From the NCBI RefSeq assembly GCF_947489365.1, contig NZ_CANLDB010000006.1:230756-294755 (forward strand): DNA of 64,000 bases, read 5' to 3'. Under the pieces are notes generated by a model. The model was given only the letters and a program-made list of their open reading frames with translations. It did no database searches and was not told where the DNA came from. The translations under genes and the position numbers were made by a program. The stretch comes from an uncultured Nocardioides sp. (GTDB lineage Bacteria > Actinomycetota > Actinomycetes > Propionibacteriales > Nocardioidaceae). The number at the start of each line of letters is the position of its first letter. Position 1 is the first letter of the stretch. Shown here piece by piece: positions 8,535 through 16,571 of this stretch.

Positions 8535-9347
8535 TCAGCGACCCTCAGCCAGGTACGCCAGCTGCGCCCGCACGGACAGCTCGGCGGGCACCCACAGCGA
8601 GCGGTCGACGTCGGCGTACACGACCTCGACGACGCGGCGCGGGAGCCCGTCGTCGTCGGAGTCGGCCGGCTCCCCCAGCTCGCGCAGCGCGGCCTCGACC
8701 TGGCCGAGGCGGTCGCGGCGGTGGGCGGCGTAGAAGTCGAGGACGCCGGCGGCGTCGTCGAGCACGGGACCGTGGGCGGGCCAGACGACGTCGACCTCGT
8801 CCTCGGCCAGGGCGCGCATCCTCGCGATCGAGTCGAGGTAGGGGCCGAGCACGCCGTCGGGGTGCGCCACCACGGTCGTGCCGCGACCCAGCACCATGTC
8901 GCCGCTCAGCAGCGCCCGGTCCGCGGGGACGACGAAGGAGACCGAGTCCGCGGTGTGGCCCGGGGTGGTGACGACGCGCAGGGCGAGGCCGTCGACCTCG
9001 ATCTCCTCGCCGTCGCGCAGCGGGTCGCCGCCGTGGCACCAGTCGGGGTCGAGGGCGCGGACGGTGCAGTGCTTGCGGTCCGCGAAGGTGGCGGCCACCT
9101 CGGAGTGGTCGAGGTGGTGGTGGGTGAGCAGCACGAGGGCGACGTCGTCCAGGGACTCGGTCAGCCTCTCGAGGTGGCCGTCCTCGAGCGGGCCGGGGTC
9201 GATCACGACGCAGCGCTGGGCGCCGGGCTCGCGGAGCACCCAGGTGTTGGTGCCGTCCAGGGTCATCATCGAGGGGTTTGGGGCGAGCAGGCACTGCGCG
9301 CGCTCGCCGAAGGTCCCGCCGGCCCAGGGCTGCGCCTCGGCGCTCAC
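8535..9347 (-). CDS. Metallo-beta-lactamase-fold hydrolase
   Basis: The protein has 270 residues. Zinc-binding motif THHHLDHSE (about residues 75-83) and later ligands in TPGHTADS, SGDMVLG and PAHG place it in the MBL superfamily, glyoxalase II/LACTB2-like. The substrate is not readable; LACTB2-type members can be RNases. The GTG at 9347 overlaps the stop of the preceding NUDIX gene (GTGA). Position after DUF4177, RidA and NUDIX genes matches the conserved block around Rv3677c. Confidence 0.82.
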   Translation of the reverse strand: MSAEAQPWAGGTFGERAQCLLAPNPSMMTLDGTNTWVLREPGAQRCVVIDPGPLEDGHLERLTESLDDVALVLLTHHHLDHSEVAATFADRKHCTVRALDPDWCHGGDPLRDGEEIEVDGLALRVVTTPGHTADSVSFVVPADRALLSGDMVLGRGTTVVAHPDGVLGPYLDSIARMRALAEDEVDVVWPAHGPVLDDAAGVLDFYAAHRRDRLGQVEAALRELGEPADSDDDGLPRRVVEVVYADVDRSLWVPAELSVRAQLAYLAEGR

Positions 9348-10216
9348 GCCTCCACCCCGCGGGCGGCGAGCAGGTCCTCGAAGCCCGGCGGTGAGGAGAG
9401 TCGCCACTCGCCGTCGACCTGCACGGCCTGGGGCATGAACATCTCGACGGTGCGGTCGCGGGAGCCGGCGAGGACGGCGTCCGGGCCGTCGTACGCGTCG
9501 GCGTCGAGGACGTTGAACCAGGTCGGCGGCATCATCCCGACCTCGCCCTCGTCGGCCATCCGCAGCGCCTCCGCGGTCGGCACCCACATCACCTCGGACG
9601 ACTCGGTGGAGACGTCGCGGGTGCGCTGGCCGTCCGGCAGGCGGGCGGCGAAGAACCAGGTGCGGTAGCGCCGCGGCTCGAACTCGGGGGTGCACCAGGC
9701 CGACCACGTGCCGAGCAGGTCGGTGCGCATCACCAGGCCGCGGCGCCCGAACAGCTCGGTCAGCGACACCTCACGGCCCTCCAGGGCGACCCGGTCTGCC
9801 TCCCAGTCGTCGCCCGAGGTGTCGGCGACGACGGAGTCGTGGCCCTCGCCGGCCAGCAGGACGCCGGACTCCTCGAACGTCTCCCGCACCGCGGCGCACA
9901 CCAGCGCCCGGGCGAGGGGCACCTCGACGCCGAGGTGGGTCGCCCACTCCTGCGGCGACGGTCCGGCCCACCGCAGGTCGCCCTCGAAGTCGCGGGGGTC
10001 GACCCCGCCGCCGGGGAACACGCACATGCCGCCCGCGAACGCCATCGACGTCTGGCGGCGCAGCAGGTAGACCTCCGAGCCGCCGGCAGCAGCAGGGCGC
10101 AGCAGGACGACGGTCGCCGCGTTGCGGGGCTCCGCCGGCGTCGCCTCGCCGGAGGCGAAGGCGGCGGCCTGCTCGACCAGCTTCTGCGGCAGCGGCGGGC
10201 GTCGACCCGTCGACAT
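9344..10216 (-). CDS. NUDIX hydrolase (RppH/NUDT19-like long form)
   Basis: The protein has 290 residues. The start is AATVVLLRPAAAGGSEVYLLRRQTSMAFAGGMCVFPGGGVD, followed by an insertion and then the NUDIX helix AVRETFEESGVLL at about residues 110-122. A long insert between the glycine loop and the helix is typical of the NUDT19-type group. Substrate unknown. It overlaps the upstream ridA stop by one base (TGATG) and the downstream MBL gene by four. Confidence 0.82.
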   Translation of the reverse strand: MSTGRRPPLPQKLVEQAAAFASGEATPAEPRNAATVVLLRPAAAGGSEVYLLRRQTSMAFAGGMCVFPGGGVDPRDFEGDLRWAGPSPQEWATHLGVEVPLARALVCAAVRETFEESGVLLAGEGHDSVVADTSGDDWEADRVALEGREVSLTELFGRRGLVMRTDLLGTWSAWCTPEFEPRRYRTWFFAARLPDGQRTRDVSTESSEVMWVPTAEALRMADEGEVGMMPPTWFNVLDADAYDGPDAVLAGSRDRTVEMFMPQAVQVDGEWRLSSPPGFEDLLAARGVEA

Positions 10217-10677
10217 CAGCCGACCTCGACGACCAGCTCGACCTCGACCGGCGCGTCCAGCGGCAGCACGGACACGCCGACCGCGGAGCGGGCGTGGACG
10301 CCGGCGTCGCCGAAGGCCTGCCCGAACAGCTCGGAGGCGCCGTTGGCGACCTGCGGCTGGCCGGTGAAGTCCGGCGTCGAGGCGACGAACACCACGACCT
10401 TGACCACCCGACGCACCTGGGTGAGGTCACCGATCACGGACTTCACGGCGGCGATGGCGTTGAGCGCGCACTGCTGGGCGCAGCGCTGCGCCTCCTCGAG
10501 CCCGACCTGGGCTCCCACCTTGCCGGTGAGCAGCAGCTCGCCGTACTGCATGGGCAGCTGGCCGGAGGTGAACACGTGGTCGCCGCTGCGGACCGCCGGC
10601 ACGTACGACGCGACCGGCGCGGCCACCTCGGGGACGGCGAGGTCGAGCGCGGCCAGGCGCTCCTCGGGGGTCGTCAC
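10216..10677 (-). CDS. RidA family protein (enamine/imine deaminase-like)
   Basis: The protein has 153 residues. Family features are FTSGQLPMQYGELLLTGKVGAQVGLEEAQRCAQQCALNAIAAVKSV and the C-terminal VLPLDAPVEVELVVEV. RidA proteins hydrolyse reactive enamine/imine intermediates. The usual catalytic Arg region is altered (VGVSVLPLD), as in the broader YjgF/YabJ group related to Rv3678c, so deaminase activity is uncertain. The GTG at 10677 overlaps the DUF4177 stop (GTGA). Confidence 0.82.
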   Translation of the reverse strand: MTTPEERLAALDLAVPEVAAPVASYVPAVRSGDHVFTSGQLPMQYGELLLTGKVGAQVGLEEAQRCAQQCALNAIAAVKSVIGDLTQVRRVVKVVVFVASTPDFTGQPQVANGASELFGQAFGDAGVHARSAVGVSVLPLDAPVEVELVVEVG

Positions 10678-10832
10678 GACTGGACCGGGCGCTTGAAGTA
10701 GCCGACCAGGTTCTCCGGGTTCATGCCCGGGGCGACCTGCACGAGCTCCCACCCGTCGGCGCCGAAGTTGTCGAGGATCATCTTCGCGTTGTGCGTGAGG
10801 ATCGGGGCGGTCAGGTACTCCCACTTGGTCAT
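10674..10832 (-). CDS. DUF4177-like small protein
   Basis: The protein has 52 residues: MTKWEYLTAPILTHNAKMILDNFGADGWELVQV...YFKRPVQS. The W-E-Y start and the DGWELV core are hallmarks of DUF4177. It resembles the product of Rv3678A and occupies the same place beside RidA. No function is known. The ATG at 10832 is chosen because the family starts near WEY; an ATG at 10856 would add 8 residues. Neither has a good ribosome site. Confidence 0.75.
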   Translation of the reverse strand: MTKWEYLTAPILTHNAKMILDNFGADGWELVQVAPGMNPENLVGYFKRPVQS

Positions 10833-10890
10833 GGCGGTCACTATGCCGCACGTCATCCCGGGGGTGGACGCCTCGCCCGCCGTCCCGCCC

Positions 10891-10896
10891 TACCGT
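10891..10896 (+). promoter_or_regulatory. -10 element (TACCGT) of a leaderless promoter
   Basis: TACCGT is followed by six bases and then the GTG at 10903, the spacing at which transcription starts on the first base of the start codon. It supports 10903 as the histidine kinase start rather than the upstream ATG at 10843. Confidence 0.45.
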
Positions 10897-10902
10897 GGTG
10901 CG

Positions 10903-12069
10903 GTGGACCCGACCGCCCCGCTCACCCCGGTGCGCCCACCGCGGCGGCTGTCGCCCCGCGCCCGGGACGTGCTCGACCGGACGCTGGTCCTCGTGCTCCT
11001 GGCGCCCCTCGGGCTGGTCTTCGTCGTCATGGGCACCGAGCTCGTCTGGCTCGGCCTGGGCCTGCTGCAGATCGCCCCGCTGTGGTGGCGGCGCACCCAC
11101 CCGGTCGCGGTCTTCGCGGTCGTCGTCCTCGGCAGCGCCCTGCAGGTGCTCGCGATCGACACCCCGCTGTGGAGCCAGGTGGCCTGGCCCGTGGCGCTGT
11201 ACTCGGTCGCCCGCTTCGGCGGTGCGGTCACCGGGTGGGTCGCGCTCGGCGTCAGCCTGGTCGCGTCCCTGGTCGCCGCCGTCGACTGGCTCTTCGACCC
11301 CGCCGAGCTGACGGTCGGCAACGTCGTCCCGATGTTCGTCCTGGTCGCGGCGATCGTCGTCACCGCGTGGACGTTGGGCACGCTCGGCCGGGTGCGGGCG
11401 GCGTACGTCGACGGGCTGCTGGAGCGCAACCAGCGGATCGAGCGCGAGGCCGCCCAGCAGGTTGCGCTCGCCGCGACCGAGGAGCGCACCCGCATCGCCC
11501 GCGAGCTCCACGACGTCGTCGCGCACAGCCTGTCGGTGATCATCGTGCAGGCCGACGGGGCGCGGTACGCCGCCGAGCACGACCCCACGGTCGCCACCAC
11601 GACCCTCGGCGCGATCTCCCGCACGGGCCGCGAGGCCCTGACGGACATGCGCCGGATGCTGGGGCTGCTGCGCTCCGGGGACACGGGGACGGCGCCCGTC
11701 CCCGACCTCGGCGAGCTGCGCCGCCTCGTCGACGAGGACGGCGTCGAGCACCGGCTCACCGGCCTCGAGCGGGAGGTTCCCGGGGCGGTCGCCCTGACGA
11801 CGTACCGGGTGGTGCAGGAGGCGCTGACCAACGTCCGCAAGCACGCCGGGCCCGACGCCCGCGCGTCGGTCTCGGTGGCGGTGGGCGACACCGGTGTCGC
11901 CGTCGACGTCCGCGACCACGGCCGCGGCGCCGCTGCGGCGGCCCCGGTCGAGGGCGGCGGGCACGGACTGGTGGGGATGCGCGAGCGGGTGGCCGCCCTC
12001 GGCGGCGAGGTCAGCGCGGGTCCGGCCCCCGGTGGCGGCTTCGCGGTGTCCGCGAGGATCCCGCTGTGA
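10903..12069 (+). CDS. Two-component sensor histidine kinase (NarL-system, HisKA_3 type)
   Basis: The protein has 388 residues. Membrane helices occupy about residues 25-170, with little extracellular loop. The dimerisation/phosphoacceptor segment is EERTRIARELHDVVAHSLSV with the phospho-His in ELHD. The ATP-binding domain has VVQEALTNVRKHA (N-box), then DHGRG and GHGLVGMRERVAALGG. The short-loop sensor design resembles kinases that detect envelope stress from within the membrane. The GTG at 10903 is chosen for a leaderless promoter; ATG 10843 would add 20 residues. It overlaps the response regulator gene by four bases. Confidence 0.9.
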   Translation: MDPTAPLTPVRPPRRLSPRARDVLDRTLVLVLLAPLGLVFVVMGTELVWLGLGLLQIAPLWWRRTHPVAVFAVVVLGSALQVLAIDTPLWSQVAWPVALYSVARFGGAVTGWVALGVSLVASLVAAVDWLFDPAELTVGNVVPMFVLVAAIVVTAWTLGTLGRVRAAYVDGLLERNQRIEREAAQQVALAATEERTRIARELHDVVAHSLSVIIVQADGARYAAEHDPTVATTTLGAISRTGREALTDMRRMLGLLRSGDTGTAPVPDLGELRRLVDEDGVEHRLTGLEREVPGAVALTTYRVVQEALTNVRKHAGPDARASVSVAVGDTGVAVDVRDHGRGAAAAAPVEGGGHGLVGMRERVAALGGEVSAGPAPGGGFAVSARIPL

Positions 12070-12761
12070 GCCCGATCCGCGTGTTCCTCGTCGACGACCA
12101 GCAGATGGTGCGGGCGGGGTTCCGGATGCTGCTGGACTCCCAGCCCGACCTGGAGGTCGTCGGCGAGGCCGGGGACGGCCAGGAGGCGCTCGACCGGCTC
12201 GCGGACGTCGCCTGCGACGTCGTGCTCATGGACGTGCGCATGCCCCGCCTCGACGGGGTCGAGGCGACCCGCGCCCTCGTCGCCCGTCCCGCGGCGCCGC
12301 AGGTGCTGGTCCTGACCACCTTCGACCTGGACGAGTACGCCTTCGCCGCCATCAAGGCCGGCGCCTCCGGCTTCCTGCTGAAGGACGCCGCCCCGCCCGA
12401 CCTGCTCGCCGCCGTCCGGGCGGTCCACGCGGGCGACGCCGTGGTGGCGCCCTCCACCACGCGGCGCCTCCTCGACCACGTCGCCGCCGGTCTGCCCGAC
12501 GGCGGCGCCACGCCTGCCGCGCCTGCCGCGTCCGCCCCCGCGGACGACGCCCGCCTCGCCGCGCTCACCGAGCGGGAGCGTGAGGTGCTGGTCCTCGTCG
12601 CCCGCGGCCGCTCCAACACCGAGATCGCCGCCGACCTCGTCGTCGCCGAGGCGACGGTCAAGACCCACGTCTCGCGGCTGCTGCAAAAGACCGGCTCCCG
12701 CGACCGCGTCCACCTCGTCGTCCTCGGCCACGAGACGGGCCTGGTGACTCCTCGGCCGTAG
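12066..12761 (+). CDS. NarL/FixJ-type response regulator
   Basis: The protein has 231 residues. The receiver domain has acidic pocket DDQ near the N-terminus, phospho-Asp in VVLMDVRMPRLDG and the conserved Lys in FLLKDA. A LuxR-type helix-turn-helix follows: LTEREREVLVLVARGRSNTEIAADLVVAEATVKTHVSRLLQKTG. A low-complexity Ala/Pro linker joins the domains. The GTG overlaps the kinase stop (GTGA), so the pair is translationally coupled. The ABC exporter downstream is a plausible target. Confidence 0.93.
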   Translation: MSPIRVFLVDDQQMVRAGFRMLLDSQPDLEVVGEAGDGQEALDRLADVACDVVLMDVRMPRLDGVEATRALVARPAAPQVLVLTTFDLDEYAFAAIKAGASGFLLKDAAPPDLLAAVRAVHAGDAVVAPSTTRRLLDHVAAGLPDGGATPAAPAASAPADDARLAALTEREREVLVLVARGRSNTEIAADLVVAEATVKTHVSRLLQKTGSRDRVHLVVLGHETGLVTPRP

Positions 12762-12776
12762 GGGGCGAGCACCCCC

Positions 12777-13218
12777 GGAGATCGAGGTGCGAGGCCGGCC
12801 ACGGCCGAGCCACGAGATCCCGCAAGACGGCCCTCGGTCCGGTCACCGGGCCTCGTGGCCCCTGCGCTCGTCCCTCGCTCCGGAGCACCTCGACCACCGG
12901 AGATCGAGGTGCGAGGCCGGCCACGGCCGAGCCACGAGATCCCGCAAGACGGCCCTCGGTCCGGTCACCGGGCCTCGTGGCCCCTGCGCTCGTGCCTCGC
13001 TCCGGAGCACCTCGACCACCGGAGATCGAGGTGCGAGGCCGGCCACGGCCGAGCCACGAGATCCCGCAAGACGGCCCTCGGTCCGGTCACCGGGCCTCGT
13101 GGCTCCTGCGCTCGTCCCTCGCTCCGGAGCACCTCGACCACCGGAGATCGAGGTGCGAGGCCGGCCACGGCCGAGCCACGAGATCCCGTGGGACGGCCGT
13201 CGGTCCGGTCACCGGGTG
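12777..13218 (+). repeat. Tandem repeat, 122-bp period, three full units plus a diverged partial fourth
   Basis: Units begin with GGAGATCGAGGTGCGAGGCC at 12777, 12899, 13021 and 13143, exactly 122 bases apart. The first three are nearly identical; the fourth diverges after the CCACGAGATCCCG block and ends near 13218. Inside each unit, CCACGAG pairs with CTCGTGG about 40 bases later, so each can form a stem-loop. Small reading frames across the array are artefacts of the repeat. The array fills most of the 559-bp gap between the response regulator and the ABC exporter; 13219-13307 shows nothing distinct. Confidence 0.9.
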
Positions 13219-13307
13219 CACGACGTACGACCTGGGGATGACACGACCGGTCCTCAGGTGCCGCGGAACCATCCCGTCGCCGGACGCGCCGGACCTCCGC
13301 CCGTACA

Positions 13308-13313
13308 TAGCGT
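13308..13313 (+). promoter_or_regulatory. -10 element (TAGCGT) of a leaderless promoter
   Basis: TAGCGT is followed by seven bases and the ATG at 13321, with no ribosome site between, consistent with leaderless transcription of the ABC exporter genes. Confidence 0.45.
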
Positions 13314-13320
13314 CCCGGAC

Positions 13321-14094
13321 ATGACGACGACGTACTCGGGAGCACCGTCCCGCCCCACCCGTCCGGACGACCGCATGGCCGCCCAGGCCCGCGGTCTCAC
13401 CAAGACCTACGGCTCCGGCACCGCCGAGGTGCACGCCCTGCGCGGGGTCGACCTCGACCTGCCCGCGGGCCGCTTCACGGCCGTGATGGGCCCCTCGGGG
13501 TCGGGCAAGTCGACGCTGATGCACTGCCTCGCCGGCCTCGACGTCCCCTCGGCCGGCAGCGTCACCGTCGCTGGCCAGCCGCTGCACGAGATGGACGACG
13601 CCGCGCTCACGCGCTTCCGCCGCGAGCAGCTGGGCTTCGTGTTCCAGGCGTTCAACCTGCTGCCGACCATGACCGCGGAGCAGAACATCGCGCTGCCCGC
13701 CGCCCTCGGCGGCGCGAAGCCGGACCCCGCGCTGCTCGCGCAGGTGGTCGAGGTGCTCGGCCTGACGGACCGCCTCGGCCACCGGCCGGGCGAGCTGTCC
13801 GGCGGGCAGCAGCAGCGCGTCGCGATCGCCCGTGCCCTCGTCGGCCGGCCCTCGATCGTGTTCGCCGACGAGCCGACCGGCAACCTCGACTCGACCACGT
13901 CCGCGGAGGTGCTCGGCTTCCTGCGCCGCTGCGTCAAGGAGATGGGCCAGACCGTCGTGATGGTCACCCACGAGCTCGAGGCCGCGGCGTACGCCGACGA
14001 CGTGGTCGTCCTCGCCGACGGCCGGGTGCGCGAGCACCTCGCGACCCCCGACCGCGACCTGCTGGTCGCCGCGCTGGCCGGGGAGGTCCGCTGA
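13321..14094 (+). CDS. ABC transporter ATP-binding protein (MacB/LolD type)
   Basis: The protein has 257 residues. Walker A is GPSGSGKST, the Q-loop lies in FVFQAFNLLPTMTAEQN, the signature is LSGGQQQR, Walker B is IVFADEPTGNLDS, and the switch His is in MVTHE. The PTGNLDS form is characteristic of MacB/LolD/FtsE-type ATPases that work with FtsX-like permeases. It overlaps the permease gene by one base (TGATG). Likely exports or extracts an envelope-active compound such as an antibiotic or lipid; the substrate is unknown. Confidence 0.93.
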   Translation: MTTTYSGAPSRPTRPDDRMAAQARGLTKTYGSGTAEVHALRGVDLDLPAGRFTAVMGPSGSGKSTLMHCLAGLDVPSAGSVTVAGQPLHEMDDAALTRFRREQLGFVFQAFNLLPTMTAEQNIALPAALGGAKPDPALLAQVVEVLGLTDRLGHRPGELSGGQQQRVAIARALVGRPSIVFADEPTGNLDSTTSAEVLGFLRRCVKEMGQTVVMVTHELEAAAYADDVVVLADGRVREHLATPDRDLLVAALAGEVR

Positions 14095-16550
14095 TGAGGA
14101 GCGTGCTGCTGGCCGCCCTGCGGTCGAACCTGCGCCGCTACGTCGCGGTGGGCCTCGCGGTCGGGATCGGAGTGGCGTTCGTGGTGGTCACGGGGGCCAT
14201 CACGAGCGCCACCCGCGACGGGCTGTCCGCGGGCGTCGGAGCGCCGTACGAGGGGGCCGACGTGGTCGCCACCGACGTGAACCCCCGACGCCTCGACCGC
14301 GTCCACGAGCTCGCCGCCGACGACGGCGCCCGCCTCTCGGTCATCGGGGCCGCCCAGGTGCCGGTGAAGCCCGAGGGCGGGGTGAGCGAGGACCTGTTCG
14401 TCGGGGAGGCGCCCGGCCTGTCCGACTCCCCCGCCTGGCCCGTCCTCGTCGACGGCCGTTTCCCCACCGTCGACGGCGAGGCCCTCGTCGACGAGCGCTC
14501 CGCCGAGGTCGCGCAGGTCGCCATCGGCGACACCCTGCGCGTGGGCGAGGGCGCCGCCGCGGTCGACGTCACCGTCGTCGGCACCTCCGACCCCGGGCCG
14601 ACGTCCGCCGCGAACGCGGTCTACCTGCGCTGGGACGACCTGCGCGGCTTCACCGACACCATGTACGTCGACGCCGTCGCGTGGGCCGGACCCGGCTCGA
14701 TCGCCGCCCAGAGCCGGACGCTGGGCACCGTCGTGCCGTCGGAGTCCGTCCAGCCCGCCGAGCAGTACGTCGACGACATGGTCGTCGAGGCCAACAACGG
14801 CGTCGACGTCCTCGCGACGATGCTGCTGCTGTTCGCGGCGGTCGCGCTGTTCGTCGCCGTCCTGGTCATCGCCAACACCTTCACGATCCTCTTCGCCCAG
14901 CGCCGCCGCGAGCTCGCACTGCTGCGCTGCGTCGGCGCGACCCGCGCCCAGCTCCGTCGCGCGGTGCGCCTCGAGGCGCTCGCCGTCGGCTCGCTGGCGA
15001 CGGTGGCCGGGATCGCCGCCGGCGTGGGCCTCGGTCAGCTGGTGGTCGCCGTGGTCCGCGACCGTTTCCCGGCCGCCGGGTTGGGCGATGCCTCGCCCGG
15101 CTGGGCCTGGTACGCCGGTGCCGCGGCGGTCGGCGTCCTGGTCACCCTCGCCGCCGCGTGGCTGCCGACGCGGCGCGCCGTGAAGGTCCCCCCGGTCGCC
15201 GCGCTGGGCCCGGACGACGGCACGCGCCTGGCCACCGGCGCCGGACGCCTCCGCCTCGCCTGCGGCGTCGTCGGGGTCCTCGGCGGCGCGGTGCTGCTGG
15301 GTGTGGCGATCGCGCTGGCCGAGGAGCCCACGCCCGCGCTGCTCGTGATGATCGCGGGAGGCACCGTCTCGTTCGCCGGTCTGGTGCTGCTCGGGCCCGT
15401 GCTGGTCCCGACCCTGGTGCGCCTCACCGGTGCTGTCTCCTCGCGGGTCGTCGGCCCGACCGCCCGCCTCGCCGCCGACAACGCGGTGCGGGACCCCCGC
15501 CGTACCGGCGCCGCGACGGCCTCCCTGCTGGTCGGGGTCACGCTGACGACGGCCGTGCTCGTCGGCATCGCCAGCGCCCGGTCCGTCACCGACGACGAGA
15601 TGGCGGCGCAGCACCCGCTCGACGCCACCGTGACCCGGACGGCCGGCACCCTGCCCGCCGACGCGGCCCGGCGACTCGGCGCCCTGCCGGGCGTCGAGCG
15701 GGCCGCAGCGGTCCCCGGCGCGGTCGCCCGGGTGAGCGGCGGGGTCGGGAAGGTGACGGTCCTGGCGCCCGACGAGGTGGACGACGCCGGTCAGCTGTCC
15801 CTGGACACGTCGGTGACCGGCGGGCTCGCCGACGACGAGATCCGGCTGCCCCAGTCGGCCTTCAACGGCCTGCGCGTCGACCGGCCGCTCGAGGTGAGCG
15901 TCGGCGACCGGACCGTGACGCTGCGGCCCGAGATCGGTGGCGTGGCCGGGGAGGCCGCGCTGGTCTCCCCCGCGGTCCTGGACCGGCTCGCCCCCGACGC
16001 GGCCACCGGCGCGGTGTGGCTGCTCGCGGACGACGGCACCGCGGGCGACGACCTGGCCGCGGACGCCACCGCCGTCGCCGCGTCGTACGACGCCGAGCTG
16101 ACGGTGGGTCTCGCGAACCGCGACTACGTCGACCTGCAGCTGACGATCGTCACCGCCGCCGTGGTCGGGCTGCTCGGCATCGCCGTGGTCATCGCCCTCG
16201 CCGGCATCGCGAACACCCTCGGGCTGTCCGTGCTCGAGCGGACCCGGGAGCTGGCGCTCCTGCGGGCCCTCGGCCTGACCCGCGCCCGGCTGCGCGCCAC
16301 CCTGGCGCTGGAGGGCGTCCTGCTCGCGGTCGTCGCGACCGTGCTCGGCACGGCAGTCGGGACCGTCTTCGCCTGGGTGGGGCTGCAGACCATCATCGCT
16401 CCGGTCGTGGCCTCGACGCCGCTGGTGATGCCGCTGGGTCAGCTCGGCCTGGTCGTCCTCGCGGCGGCGCTCGCCGGTCTGCTCGCCGCCGTCCTGCCCG
16501 CGCGCCGGGCGGCGCGGATCGCCCCGGCGGTGGGGCTCACCGCGGACTGA
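14094..16550 (+). CDS. FtsX-like ABC transporter permease (double-module)
   Basis: The protein has 818 residues. There is an N-terminal helix, an extracellular domain of about 190 residues, then a three-helix FtsX unit (about residues 240-365). Two further helices, a second extracellular domain and a second FtsX unit (about residues 690-815) follow. The repeated RRRELALLRCVGATRAQLRR and RTRELALLRALGLTRARLRA segments mark the two FtsX coupling regions. It forms the membrane part of the exporter with the preceding ATPase. Its stop is 22 bases from the convergent Nramp-like gene. Confidence 0.92.
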   Translation: MRSVLLAALRSNLRRYVAVGLAVGIGVAFVVVTGAITSATRDGLSAGVGAPYEGADVVATDVNPRRLDRVHELAADDGARLSVIGAAQVPVKPEGGVSEDLFVGEAPGLSDSPAWPVLVDGRFPTVDGEALVDERSAEVAQVAIGDTLRVGEGAAAVDVTVVGTSDPGPTSAANAVYLRWDDLRGFTDTMYVDAVAWAGPGSIAAQSRTLGTVVPSESVQPAEQYVDDMVVEANNGVDVLATMLLLFAAVALFVAVLVIANTFTILFAQRRRELALLRCVGATRAQLRRAVRLEALAVGSLATVAGIAAGVGLGQLVVAVVRDRFPAAGLGDASPGWAWYAGAAAVGVLVTLAAAWLPTRRAVKVPPVAALGPDDGTRLATGAGRLRLACGVVGVLGGAVLLGVAIALAEEPTPALLVMIAGGTVSFAGLVLLGPVLVPTLVRLTGAVSSRVVGPTARLAADNAVRDPRRTGAATASLLVGVTLTTAVLVGIASARSVTDDEMAAQHPLDATVTRTAGTLPADAARRLGALPGVERAAAVPGAVARVSGGVGKVTVLAPDEVDDAGQLSLDTSVTGGLADDEIRLPQSAFNGLRVDRPLEVSVGDRTVTLRPEIGGVAGEAALVSPAVLDRLAPDAATGAVWLLADDGTAGDDLAADATAVAASYDAELTVGLANRDYVDLQLTIVTAAVVGLLGIAVVIALAGIANTLGLSVLERTRELALLRALGLTRARLRATLALEGVLLAVVATVLGTAVGTVFAWVGLQTIIAPVVASTPLVMPLGQLGLVVLAAALAGLLAAVLPARRAARIAPAVGLTAD

Positions 16551-16571
16551 CCCCGGGGTCGGGGTCCGGCG

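Noticed and set aside
10674..11964. Extension of the RidA frame upstream to 582 codons
   Set aside because: It runs antisense through the histidine kinase; RidA is a full-length family member from GTG 10677.
12777..13218. CRISPR array
   Set aside because: The whole 122-bp unit repeats, with no unique spacers between short repeats, and no cas genes are near.
12777..13345. Small plus- and minus-strand frames over the tandem repeats, repeating the same 40-residue block
   Set aside because: They arise from the period being open in several frames; no ribosome sites, and coding on both strands at once is the signature of a repeat, not a gene family.
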